A stretch of 64,000 bases of DNA from Rhynchopus euleeides. Its lineage: Eukaryota; Euglenozoa; Diplonemea; Diplonemida; Diplonemidae. The DNA is taken from contig OY723280.1 in assembly GCA_963210315.1 (NCBI GenBank), forward strand, positions 1,488,001 through 1,552,000, in the 5' to 3' direction. Positions 53,685 through 64,000 of this stretch are shown here, piece after piece. The stretch's first letter is position 1. Each line of letters begins with the position of its first letter. Made by a program: the position numbers and the translations under genes. Below the pieces are notes generated by a model. It made no database searches. It saw only the letters and a list, made by a program, of their open reading frames with translations, and was not told where the DNA came from.

Positions 53685-56600
53685 ATGGATCACCCTAACG
53701 GGCTGCCCTCCAACGGCCTCCGCATGGAGAGCTTTGCACGGATAAGCCCCATCGGGCTGGTTAATGCCGTGCCGACCGCTGCTGCTGCTGGGCAGGTTTC
53801 GCCCCCATCTGTCCTGAAGCCGCCTCCGCCTCTCAAGCCCGTACATGACCATACCTTCCGGCAGGGGGCCCAGGGCCACCCCTCCGGGGGAAAGTCACGT
53901 GGCGGGCATAACGACGGCCCGCACCGGCACAACCACCACAACGACCGCCGCGGCAACGGGGCGCACCACGCCCCGAAGGTGTTCGACGGGATCACGCTCC
54001 CCGGCGGCACCGCCGGCCCCTTCGCACGGAGGGAGGACGAGGACCGCTCGGGCCGCCAGGGGGCTGCTGCTGCCGCTGCCGCTGCGCACCCGCCGTTCCT
54101 CCACCACGAGGGGCCCTCCCCCATCATCGAGCCTGTCAACCCGCCGCAGGGCTCCGCGGCTGCAGGGGCAAAGGGCGCCAACAAGCCCCACGGCAGCGGC
54201 AACGGCCCCCTCCCGGCAGGCGCACCCCCCACTACCACCAATGGGGGTGGTGGTGGTGGTGGTGGCGGTGGCGGTGGCGGGTCTCGCCGGAAGTCGCGCA
54301 GCCCACCCAACAACACAGGCAACGGCGCGGTGCACCGGGAGAAGCACTGGGATGGGCGTGGTGGCGGTGGTGGTGGCGATGCCTCAGGGGGTGGCGGCGG
54401 TGGCCCCGGCGGGGGTCCCTCCGCGCACCAGCAGTGGGCGATGATGATGATGCAGTATATGGGGTACCCTCCCCCGCATGTGCCGCGGCACCACCACCAC
54501 CACCATGGGCACCACATGCAGCCGCACGGCTTCAGCCACCGCGACGGCGGGTCGAGGCGGAAGATGAGCCGCACCTCCCTCGTGGTGGAGAACCTGCCGT
54601 CGGGGGAGAGCACATCTTCCCTCTATGCAGCGTTCCGCAGGCATGGGGATATCGTGTGTATCCAACGGAAGGACACCAGTACGGCGACCGTGTCATTCAC
54701 GTCTGATCGGGGGGCCTTCGAGATGCAGGCCTGCCACGACCATGTGAATGTGAACGGGCTGCCCCTGATGGTTGCCTTCACGGAGAGCAGCCACGATGAC
54801 TACATCGCGGCGCGTGTGGAGGAGAAGCCGGATGCCAGCCAGTGGAAGTGCTTCGTCTGCCTCAACATCAACAGCAAGGAGCAGGAGTCCTGCGGGGGGC
54901 AGCGGTGTGACGCGCTGCGTGATGTCGACAAACGCACCATCGACGCGGTGCTCGGGGCATGTGAGCACGAAGGGCTTGCTGTGCCGGGGAAGATCGAGGG
55001 GAACCGGAACACCATTGTGGTGACGGAGCTGCCGGACCTGCCACACGGGCATGAGAGGGAGGCTGCGGTGCGGATGTTCACCCGCTACGGCCGGATCCAG
55101 CAGCTGTGGCTGCACCGCGACGAGCAGGGCTTCGAGCTGCACATCACCTTCGACAGCGAGCAGGCGGCGGATGCGGCTGTTGAGAATGAGCACAGCCGCC
55201 TGATGGGCGGTCGTCCCATGGTGGTGTGGAAGGCCACGTCTGCCTTTGTCATCGAGCTGGCACCCGTGGCGGTGCCTTGGCTGCGGTCTGCGGAGGATGC
55301 GGAGGCGAAGCGGGTCGCGATCCTGGAGGAGTTCCAGCTGAAGCACGGTGTGATCACCAACGTGCACATCCGCCCCGACTGCGCCTATGTGGAGTACCCA
55401 TCCTTCACGAGCGTGGTGGAGTTCCTCACGCACCACCCGTCGTGCTCCATCCGCGGGGAGCGCTGCCTGGCGGCGCTGAGCCTGCGGTACTCCAAGTGGC
55501 CCTGCATGACATGCTTCTTCGTGCACAACCCGCCCGACGCGCAGGTCTGCATCCACTGCACCATGGTGCGCCCGCCCTTCCGCCTGCTGGACCTCCCTGT
55601 GGCTTGGTCCCGCCAGCTGGAGATCCTGCGCCGGGTCAACGCCCTCGCCCCCAACGCCGAGGTGAAGGACGAGCCGCAGCGCGAGAGGGGGGACAAGAAG
55701 CAGCGCAACCGGGGCGGGCAGCGCGACGGCGCTGCCGGCGGCAACGCCGGCGACGGGCATTTCGAAGGGAGGAAGGCGCGTGGCGGCGGTGGGGATGACG
55801 GGCCACAGGGGCTGATGAACATGCGGCACGACCCGCCCGTCATCCTGCCTGTGCAGCAGCAGCAGCAGCAGCCGGGGCAGGGGCACGGCGGTGCGCAGCA
55901 CGCGGGGCAGGCGGGCATGCGCCCCCCGCCCCACATGATGCACGGCCCCAACGCGCCCATCATCCCCGTGCAGGGCGAGCACCTGCAGGCCAGGCCCGCC
56001 CCGCTGCTCGGGGGTGGTGCCATCAGCCCGGCGGTCGCGCCTGCCGGCGAGCGTCAGCCGAAGCCCATGCCTCCCACCCGCGACGTCCCCAACCAGGCGC
56101 GCCCCCTGGGGCTTTCGGATGACGTGGCGGACATGTGGAAGCCGCAGGTGGCGCAGCGTCCCGCGCAGGTGCCCGACAGCTTTGGCTTCGGCAGTGCCTG
56201 GGGCATGCCTGACGCAGCGGGCCCTGCGCAGAAGGAGGCAGAGGTGGATGACGGGTTTAAGTTCACCCTGGAGGGGCTTCTGGATGATGTGCACCGCATT
56301 GTGGACTCAAGTGATGTCGAGGATTTCCACTTCCGGTATGGCCGTGGTTTTTTTTTTGCAGCAGGACTCCTGGCAGTGCCCAAAAAAATATTGAAGGCAT
56401 CGCTTGGGCAACACATCCACAAACTGCTCATTTGGGCGACGGGGTTGTTTTTGTTTTGCCCGGATTTGGCGCACGCACACCGGTCTTATCTTTTCTGTGT
56501 GCGCAGTGGAGTGTATCTGTCATCAGGGGAGTTCGTCCGTACCCTCCTCCAAAAACCCACCGACCTCCATGTGAGACTTTGTGTGTATTTTAGTTGAAAA

Positions 56601-57240
56601 TATTGGAAGCCAATACCGACACCCGACACCCACCCCCGCTACAGCCCCGAGGAACCTGTGTCACAACGCCCTGCGTCCCCTCCTGCGCTGCTGCGCGACC
56701 TTAGGTATGCTGCACGTTGCACATCGGTAGCCTTGCGATGTCGGATATCATGAGGGTGCGGGGTAGTCCCCTCCTGCCCAGTAGCGTGTGCATGCTGTGT
56801 GTGTGCCCCACCCCACCGCCACCACCTGCAGCGCTGCCCCGAAGGATCCGTGGGAATCCAATCCGATGGCAGAGGACAGCTGGATGCGCATCGGTGCCTT
56901 CGGAGCCATGCTGAATGGGAGCCCGCAGGAGAGGTCCCCAGTGAAGGGCAGTTCGGAGCAGGTATGGGTTGGCTTTTGTGCTGACAATGATGCCTTTTTA
57001 GAGGTGGCACTTCACCTGATTCTGTGAGGGAAATAGTATAAGAGCGCCAAAAGGTTGCCAGACAGGGAGGAGATCTACTCAACTCAGAGCAGTGGCATGG
57101 TTTTAGGTAGTCGGGAGGGAGCACCCTGATGTGTGCCAGTGTGACTCTTGCATTGAGGATTGTACACACGCACTGACACTGCCTACCGCCTGCAGGACAA
57201 CTCGCACATTTTGTCGGCCGTGCTGTTCGACCAGGGGTGA
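53685..57240 (+). CDS. RNA-binding protein with two RRMs and two RanBP2-type zinc fingers, four exons, ~961 aa
   Basis: Exons: 53685-56335, 56645-56704, 56832-56961, 57196-57240 (TGA). Introns are 309, 127 and 234 nt, phases 2, 2 and 0, all GTATG...CAG. The joined frame stays open and ends DNSHILSAVLFDQG. ATG 53685 begins MDHPNGLPSNGL. A Gly/His/Pro-rich N-terminal third comes first, then RRM1 (about 294-370, TSLVVENLP), finger 1 (about 387-408, WKCFVC...CGGQRC), RRM2 (about 442-520, NTIVVTELP) and a third possible RRM-like fold (527-600). Finger 2 (about 605-625, WPCMTCFFVHN...CIHC) precedes a Gln/Pro/His-rich tail. RanBP2 fingers bind single-stranded RNA, so a role in splicing or mRNA metabolism is likely. 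This pairing resembles RBM5/RBM10 or FUS-type proteins only loosely. Confidence 0.85.
56347..56495 (+). repeat. Dispersed ~145-bp repeat, copy 2, inside intron 1 of the RRM gene
   Basis: It matches 3865-4010 from the poly-T tract to CTTATCTTTT. It starts 11 nt after the intron's GT and ends well before the 3' splice site at 56643-56644. Confidence 0.7.
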
Positions 57241-60200
57241 TGCGGGTGTTGTACCCAGGGAGGCGGATGACAGCTGCCATGCCCTCAGGGGATGTAGAGC
57301 TGTGCGTGCGATGGTGTGAGCATCTCAAGGCGTGCATTCGGTGTTCTGCAGCAGAACCACCCGTGTGTTTTGCGTGCGCAGTGCTTCCGATCCAGCCCTG
57401 CGTTGCTCGCCACCCTAGGTTGAGTGGATGCGGTTTTCATAATTCTAGCCCACTTGCGGTGGTGGCCGTGCTGGAAGCAAGCAAGGCACATCTTTCTGCA
57501 TCCTGTGTGCAAAGGTGTTTGTCTTCGTTAGCCTCTGGCCGTCAAAACAACAGCATTCATGCAGGGAACGTCTCCCCCAGCAGAAACCAGAAGCTGGCCC
57601 GCTTTGGTTTTGCCTGTCCGGGGGTTGGGTATTTTCTGAATAGTGCCTGCTGTTGTTTTTTGCCGCCGCCCGGTTTTCATTTTTCCCAGTGCCCATGTGT
57701 ATTTTCTGTGACGTCCAGCTGTGAGAGTGTAGTGCAAATCCCTTCATGTATTCTGCAGCATTTTTGTGTGGCAATGTTGGGTCGCGCGTGGCAGCAAGTC
57801 ACCGCATAATCAGAACGAAACGGCATGGGGTGCCCCCTCAGGGAGGTCCGACCGTCCGAACCACGCGCGGTCGGACAGGCAGGACTGCGTTGCTTCTCAC
57901 CACCCCGCAACTGTCTCTGGTTTCAGTTTACTGTGTTTTTTTCCCTACCCTCACTCAAACCCATCTGCATCGCCCCTTCGCTCTGCGTGTTCGCGGCGGA
58001 TGCGTGGCAGTACCCTAGCTTCGACTGCCCTCTGTCTCTTTTTAGTCCCCCCCCTTTGCGACCCTCCCCTGGCCCCTCCCCACGAAAGCGCACCATCAAA
58101 GCAACCGCGGTGCATTGCCTCCCGATGCAGCAGTCGTGCCCAGTTAAGAAGGCCAACCAAGTGTGCCCTTGTAGGGCATTGCAAACCCTTCCCTTGCCAT
58201 CGAGTCAGCGATAGCATCCCCATGGCCACCAGCCCGGACGAACATAGTCAGCACATTGGGCTGCATCACCCTGCAGGCTCCCTTGGGCACATCGCTGTTT
58301 CGTGAATGGGGGTGTTGGGGGCTTGGCTGTTCGGCATTGCCTATCCAAATGGCCTTTTGCTATCCTCAAACAAATCATGGGGTGTGCAGCTGCAAGTCTA
58401 ATTCCACTTTTTTACCTGGCGGTGGGGGTGCAGCAACTGACACACGAGGGGCTGTTTGGCAGCGGCACGTGGTGCCCCGCACAGCGCGTGGGACACACCA
58501 CATGTGCGCACAAACAGATCAATGCTGTCCGTGGGGTGCACTGCTCCAATTTGGACCAAAAGGGACCATCAAACGAGCACAGGAGAGGATATTATATCAA
58601 GCACATACCGACACAATAACGGGTTCCCCACTTGTCGCATCTCCTCATGATCTGCCCCGTCGTGATTTCTTTTCAAAAAAACTAGACACCGCTCATCTGG
58701 CTGCCTCGTTGTACGCCAGGCTGGCGGTTGTTGATGCCGAACAGAATAGACAACAGGGACGCTCACTCTGTGCCAAACCGCGACAGGTGCCGTGCGCCTG
58801 TTGATCTATCGTTGCCAACACCACCCCCCACCCCCACCCCCACCCCCCTTTTTCATAGTTGCACGGAGTTGACCTCGCACAGAAGAATAGTCTTTCCGAA
58901 TGCCCGTGCCACTCATATGGTGTGTTGGGTGTGTGCGTCTATCCCCCGGCCTTCTTTGAGGCCATCTTTTCGGCGGCTTCCCGCCTCCTGTGTTTTCTTC
59001 TTTTGAGAGTCCGTTGAAAACCAACGCCGGTAAAAAAAATACGCAATGAATCCCCCCACCCCCGTTGGGATCGAAGCGGGGACTGAAAAAAGGGCACGCG
59101 GTGGCCACCCTCTCCACCCTGCGTTGGGCGTTCTAAAGGTGCACATGCATCCCCCGACACCCCCCCCTCCCCCAAAAATAGCAAATAAAGTACAATGCAT
59201 GTCCCACCATCGATCCGTCTCCCGCGGCTGCTGCTCGCCAAAAGACAGGTGCAAATATGAATGGCGGGTAACAGAACAGGGTGGCAGAATGGGTGGGTGT
59301 GGGTGTTGGGGTGTTGGTGTTGCCTCACCTCGCCTCTGATCCCCTTCTGATGTGTGTGGGGGTAATTCTGGGTCATGAGTGTGGGGAGGGGGGGGGGGCG
59401 GGCAACGCTGATGGTCTCTTGGTCATCACAACACGCGAGTAGTACTGCAACGCACGCCGAGCGAACATACTGTGGGCGTTTATTTTGAACGATATTTTTG
59501 AAAGAATTTTTTTTGGAGCGCCCCGCTCGTCTAACCACATTCGCTACCTTTGGTAGAATGCGTCCGTTGCGTGTGACACCACCCATCACTGTGGGGGTCA
59601 TGTGTCTCCCGTTTTCTTTTTCTGCTGAGAGTGCAGAAGAGGTTTTGGCTCTGGGCCTTACTTCTCCGACTCGATACTACCACTGCTCACCCCACCGCCA
59701 CACCCCGCCCCTACCTTCTTTGATTTTTGTTGCCCGCTGCCCCTCTGCCGTGGGGAAGGGGCTTCTTCAAAGGGAGGGAAAAAAATCAAAAACTCCCACA
59801 GGGCAAAAAAAAAAGCCGCCCACGCCACCCTGAAGATGTTGACCAAAGCCCTCTATCCACCCCCTGCGACGTAGGGGAGGGGCGTCAAATGGGACAGGTC
59901 GGGTCTGTGCAGCAGTGCTCGCTCTCACAGTGGACTCGAATAGTCGATAGTCGAGGGTCGACGCCAAAAAAAATATACAAACAGAAAGTCTAGCCTCCAC
60001 ACCCACCTCAAGCCGGGTATGTTTTTGTTTCGCTTGTGTGGCTATCCCCCCCGGGCTTCTTTATATTATTCCCCTCCGGGGAAGGTGGAAGCAGGGTCGC
60101 TGATCAACCGTGTTGGTTTTTAACAACGCAGCGCCGTATTTTGTGAGCCCCCGTTCCCCTCGTCCCCCCGTTCCCACAGTTTAAACGGCTAAACGCCCCT

Positions 60201-62332
60201 TCGGTTGAGCTATCTGGGTTGTGGTGTACAAATTGTAGTGTCTGCCACATTGGGTTCGGCAGTCAAATGTGTCGTCCCTTGTCAGCACCTGGAGCGAGTG
60301 CTCGGTGCGGCGCCGCCAATGCAGAAAAGATTCACGCGTGTCTGTGTGTGTCCTACTTTGTGTGGTGTGCTGGTGATGCCCGTGTTGTGGAGTGAGTGGC
60401 CCTCCTGCCTTGGGAGTGGATTGCTTGACCTGTATGGTTGATAGCCCATATTGCGTGTGTCTTGCCTTCTGCTCGATGGGTTCGGACTGCTACAAACAGC
60501 AAGACCGACAGCCTGTTGACGGTGATGCCCACATTGTGCAAGTCGCGGTCGTCAGGCAGTCGGTCGTTGAACCCAAAAAAGGCAATGGGAAGGAGAACCG
60601 CATGTCGGCAGGTGGGACCGCCACACGAACACAGGGCATGCGCGCACGCACCCCCCCCCCCCCCTCCCTGGTGGCTTCCCAACAGCACCAAAATGAGCAG
60701 GGCTTTCAAAAAAATCCTCTGGCCCAGCCAAAACGACTGACTTCCATGCGCCTTTCTAACCTTGTTGGGTGATTACAGTTCCTTCGCAGCAATCTTTTGG
60801 GGGGTGGGGAGGGCGGGGGATTGGGCAGTTCGAAAAGCAAATTCTGCCAGACAGGTCCATCTTCAGCGTGACCTTCGTGGCTTGTGCCCAGCGAGAGTGT
60901 TGCATCCAAAACATAATATTCACGCTTGGCCTGCACACGCCTCCCTCTATCTAACCGGGGGGGGGGGGGCGTTCACGACGCCCTCGTTTTTTGACCCCCT
61001 CATTTTATCTCTTCTCTATCAGCGCCCCTTGTGTGACGATCACCTCCCCCCTGCTCTCTCACGTATGTTCAACGCCCCTCCACCCCCACCCCCCCATCCC
61101 CATCCCCCCCCATTCGGCCTTCGACACCCACACACACACACACGCCTTTTTTTCATTTTCTCAAAACTGCGACAACAAAAAAATGGAATGGATCGGCCCC
61201 AGTTACAGTTGGGTGTCAACGTTTTGGACGATTCATGGCCGTGCTCTTTGGCAGCCCCTGCGGTGAGAGGGGCCTGCGCTGTCCCTCGGGTTTGTCTCGC
61301 CGCATCTGGCGGCATCAAACTTGCCCAATCGTTCAAACCAGTCTTCAGCTTTTCAGAGTAAAAAGGCTTGCATTCCCTATCCCTCTTGTGGCAGTCTGCC
61401 ATGTCAGCCTTTCACGTCAGGCACGTTTGCCCGCCGACGCAAGAAAACCAACATGCCTGGGCAGTTGGTTGTGCGAGAGAGACGGGCGGGAAAAAGAGGG
61501 ATGGGGTGGGGCGGGGGGGTGTGCGGCCCCCCCCAACAGTTCAAAACCGAAAAAGGTTATTCAGTTAGCTTTATCTCCCACCCCTTGCTGTCCCACCTGC
61601 GGCAGAGACAAAAAGGGTGCTCAATCGGGGGGGAGGGGGGAGGGTGGGGATGTGTGCGCCCTTCGATCAGAAGCCGCGGCAAAAAAAAAAGGTGGGCGCC
61701 TTTTCCGCAACTCAGGTGTGTGACGCCGGTTGTTGCGGAAGGGAGGCCCGCCAGACACACACACACACAACCCCAGGCTCCCTCCCCCCACACTCCCCCA
61801 CCCCAATACCTAGCTCTCTCATTTTTTTAAATCGCGATCCGTCAGCGCCAAGCAGATAGATCAAAGGCAGGGAGGGGGGGGGGGCTCACAGAATAGCGCG
61901 GTTCGAAAAACTGAGAGAGGCGTGTGTGGTGGCGCACTGGACCCATTCCCCCGAAGGTGGCCTCCTCCACCCCGCCCCCACCCCCCACCACCCCCCACCC
62001 CCCCCTCTCGCACGGGCGTGCCTCTTGGCCAGCACGGAGCAAAACAGAAATATCGTATGGATGGGTGTTGGATAATTCCCCCCCTCCCCCCTCCCAACCC
62101 CCTCCCCAAAAAGAGTCGGCGTGCTGCTCTTTACCCACCCCCATGATGGAAAGCCACGCAGCACACACGACACAGCCCCCGTTGTGTTTGTGGGTCCTTT
62201 CACCCATTCACCTCGCGACTAGGGGGGTGGGGTGGGGAGGTGACGCAGCTCTTCCTGTTAAAACTGGTCACCACCAACGCCACGCCACGCACAGATCCCC
62301 GGTGGGGTGGAGGGTGTGGGGTCACGCGCAAC
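57241..62332. other. Gene-poor 5.1-kb region
   Basis: Frames up to about 220 codons exist on both strands, but none has a recognisable domain, a consistent splice structure or the composition of the neighbouring genes. The DNA is rich in C runs, GT/CA stretches and short A tracts. I see no tRNA, rRNA or inverted-repeat element here. Untranslated regions of the flanking genes and rapidly evolving small genes cannot be excluded. Confidence 0.4.
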
Positions 62333-62845
62333 ATGAGCCGGAATGTTTTACACAAGCTGGGTGTGACGAATGCGCACCGCCTGCTGCTTCATGAAGGCGC
62401 GCGGTGGACGCAGGCGAGCCTCACAAAGGCTCTGAACGGGGGGGATGAGGCGCTGCTGCGGAAGTGCATCACGCGGCACGCAACGCTCGTCACGCAGAAA
62501 GGCGGCGAGCGCCCCACCACCCTCAAAGGGGCGGATGCGTTTGTCAGCCACTTCGCCACCGAGAAGGGCGAGTGGGCAGAGATGGGTATGCGGAACCTGA
62601 AATTCACATTTTCCGACCTGATCTGTGTCTCCGAGGGGGAGAACGTGGTGGTGGATGCGCAGTTTTTTCTGATCTCCCCGCCGGCGGGGGGGCTCTACGG
62701 TGGTGTCGTGCAGACGGGGCGTGTCGAGGATGTGTACATCCCTGACCCGGAGTACTTTGAATCCGCGACGAAGATGAGGCTGCACACACGGCATATCCTG
62801 TTAGGCAGCGACCCGGCAGTGCCTCCCACATCAAGCTCGGCGTAG
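62333..62845 (+). CDS. Small NTF2/SnoaL-like protein, 170 aa
   Basis: ATG at 62333 (MSRNVLHKLGVTNAHRLLL), TAG at 62843-62845. Only GTG lies further upstream in frame. After an N-terminal helix, the order of a helix (QASLTKALNGGDEALLRKCI), a strand, then alternating strands with the pattern V-x-S-E-G-E-N-V-V-V-D-A and G-x-V-Q-T-G-R-V-E-D-V is what one sees in NTF2-like cone folds (for example SnoaL/DUF4440 groups). This is a fold-level guess. No signal peptide. It lies 0.8 kb upstream of the Rab gene on the same strand. Confidence 0.6.
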   Translation: MSRNVLHKLGVTNAHRLLLHEGARWTQASLTKALNGGDEALLRKCITRHATLVTQKGGERPTTLKGADAFVSHFATEKGEWAEMGMRNLKFTFSDLICVSEGENVVVDAQFFLISPPAGGLYGGVVQTGRVEDVYIPDPEYFESATKMRLHTRHILLGSDPAVPPTSSSA

Positions 62846-63633
62846 TCACACCACTCAGGATCACCCTCACCCGCTGTCGGTGGGGGGAAGATTTGGCATG
62901 GCACTATTCTGTCACCCAAGTGGTCAGTAAATTGCCCCTGGATTGATTTTCTCGTTCGCTTCTCACACCCGCACACCCGCCCTGAGATACGGCAGGTTTG
63001 TTCGGTGGCACCACTGCAGCTACTGGGGCCCTCTGATGAGACTAGCCCGGGGTGGGTTGGGTGGATAGGCGCTGGCAGAGGCAGCGACGTAGTCAACGGA
63101 GGGTGGGGAGGTTGGTGGTGGTGTGGGGTGTGTGTGTGCTGTCTTGATTGTTTGAGACGAGGTGTATAATCAGCGGCTGCAACGAAAAAGAGGGGGGGTG
63201 TGTTCGCGGTTTTGTTGTTCCGAGAGAGAGAGAGAGTCGCGTTCGGATTTTTCCCGGCAACAGCAAAAGAAAAGTAGTATCGCAAAACGAACGAACATAA
63301 AGAGAAGAAATCACGGACACCCCCCCCCCCCCCCCCACTCTCCCACAACACAGGCCGGAAAAAATCACTGGATTTCAGACACAACCTGCATCACGAGTGA
63401 AGGGTGATCATTCTTGTGCTCCCTTCAAATTCGATTTCACTACCCCCCCCCCACTCTCCCTCTCCCTCTGTCACCCACCACCACTCCACTCCACTCCCTG
63501 CAGGAGTGCGATGCCCCCAGGGCTTGCAGCACGGAGGTGTTTGTAGCGTTTACACAGAGGGCAGGGAGGGGGTGGGGTTGAGTCGGCACAAGGCCGCGGG
63601 CCAAGCCCCCCCCCCCCCCCCTCGTCTGGCGGG
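62846..63633. other. Spacer upstream of the Rab gene with recurrent block
   Basis: Contains a GA microsatellite (63221-63236), a poly-C run, the 97-bp recurrent block (63346-63443), another C tract, and a candidate 3' splice site CCCTGCAG at 63497-63504. No gene was found. Confidence 0.45.
63346..63443 (+). repeat. Recurrent upstream block, copy before Rab gene
   Basis: Near-identical to 44231-44327, followed by a poly-C run. It lies about 190 bp before the Rab start codon, so a promoter or 5' UTR role is possible; a mobile origin is equally possible. Confidence 0.85.
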
Positions 63634-64000
63634 ATGGAGGAGGAGGACTACACCTTCAAGCTGCTGCTGATAGGGGACTCGCTGGTTGGGAAGAGCTGCC
63701 TCATAATGCGCTATGCGGATGACTGCTTCGAGCAGAATTTCATCGCCACCATCGGGGTTGACTTCAAGGTGAAGAGCGTCGAGGTGGATGATGGCAAGAC
63801 GGCCCGCCTCCAGATATGGGACACGGCAGGCCAGGAGCGCTTCAGCAACATCACACGCAGCTACTACAGAGGGAGCGACGCCATACTGGTGGTGTATGAT
63901 GTGACCAACAGGGAGTCCTTCAGCCACGTGCAGAAGTGGCTGTATGAGTTGCAGCAGAATACAGACGACACCAGCATCCGCATTCTTGTGGCGAACAAGG
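63634..64000 (+). CDS. Rab-family small GTPase, partial (runs off window end)
   Basis: ATG at 63634 encodes [16 protein letters not shown] and 122 complete codons to the window end, without an intron so far. Seen: P-loop GDSLVGKS, switch I with the effector Thr in [12 protein letters not shown], the WDTAGQERF motif of switch II, and [17 protein letters not shown], a Rab signature. The NKxD base-recognition motif is just being entered (VANK). Similarity is closest to the Rab1/Rab8/Rab35 group ([20 protein letters not shown]). Function: GTP-dependent switch in membrane trafficking. The prenylated C-terminus is outside the window. A pyrimidine-rich leader and the recurrent 97-bp block lie upstream. 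Confidence 0.95.
   Translation, partial: MEEEDYTFKLLLIGDSLVGKSCLIMRYADDCFEQNFIATIGVDFKVKSVEVDDGKTARLQIWDTAGQERFSNITRSYYRGSDAILVVYDVTNRESFSHVQKWLYELQQNTDDTSIRILVANK

Noticed and set aside
56336..56361. A 26-nt mini-intron (GTATGG to TTTGCAG) in the RRM gene
   Set aside because: Much shorter than all other introns here, and the following frame has no coding character; the acceptor at 56643-56644 fits better.
56336..56597. Read-through C-terminus of the RRM protein to a stop at 56595-56597
   Set aside because: The translation after 56335 is atypical, while a GTATG donor and three in-phase downstream exons give a sensible ending.
59041..59090. Possible tRNA T-arm (CGTTGGGATCGAAGC)
   Set aside because: No A box at a suitable distance on either strand and no acceptor pairing.
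57237..61830. Several 100-220-codon frames on both strands
   Set aside because: None shows motifs, consistent start context or composition like the confirmed genes.

Overview
The window is nuclear DNA from a GC-rich, intron-bearing unicellular eukaryote. All host genes lie on the + strand. They use the standard stop codons and carry short GT-AG introns whose 5' splice sites read GTRTG. Their proteins are rich in His, Gly, Gln and Pro runs, and non-coding DNA is full of poly-C and CT tracts. The lineage cannot be fixed from this sequence. A euglenozoan such as a diplonemid is possible, because the retrotransposon gene order here (gag, tyrosine recombinase, RT-RNase H) matches the VIPER/TATE elements of trypanosomatids, but other protists are not excluded.

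Layout. 1-3.7 kb: a tyrosine-recombinase (YR) retrotransposon cut by the window start. 4.7-14 kb: a three-exon gene for a very large, unrecognised, mostly helical protein (about 2987 aa). 14-31.3 kb: a gene-free transposon graveyard. It holds two oppositely oriented relatives (16.0-18.5 and 20.0-21.8 kb), a TA-flanked element between them (18.5-20.0 kb), a second YR retrotransposon on the minus strand (21.9-29.35 kb) whose RT gene is broken by a TA-flanked transposon (23.68-26.99 kb), itself broken by another element (24.85-26.88 kb), then a further inverted-repeat element and a strong hairpin. 31.8-37.4 kb: a four-exon gene for a LamG/ankyrin protein. 38.6-42.9 kb: a secreted mucin-like repeat protein ending in a LamG domain. 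45.6-47.7 kb: a two-exon B-box/zinc-ribbon protein. 49.5-51.9 kb: a double CCHC zinc-knuckle protein. 52.9-53.5 kb: a 580-bp palindrome built of smaller palindromes. 53.7-57.2 kb: a four-exon RRM/RanBP2-zinc-finger RNA-binding protein. 57.2-62.3 kb: no supported gene. 62.3-62.8 kb: a small NTF2-like protein. 63.6 kb to the end: the first 122 residues of a Rab GTPase.

The host genes do not form an evident pathway. Two adjacent loci share LamG-type modules (one cytosolic-looking with ankyrin repeats, one secreted), and two genes (49.5 and 53.7 kb) are nucleic-acid binding. The most informative material is in the mobile DNA: two divergent YR retrotransposons with the same double -1 frame layout and the same altered RT active site, and three DNA transposons with different ends but one shared subterminal block.
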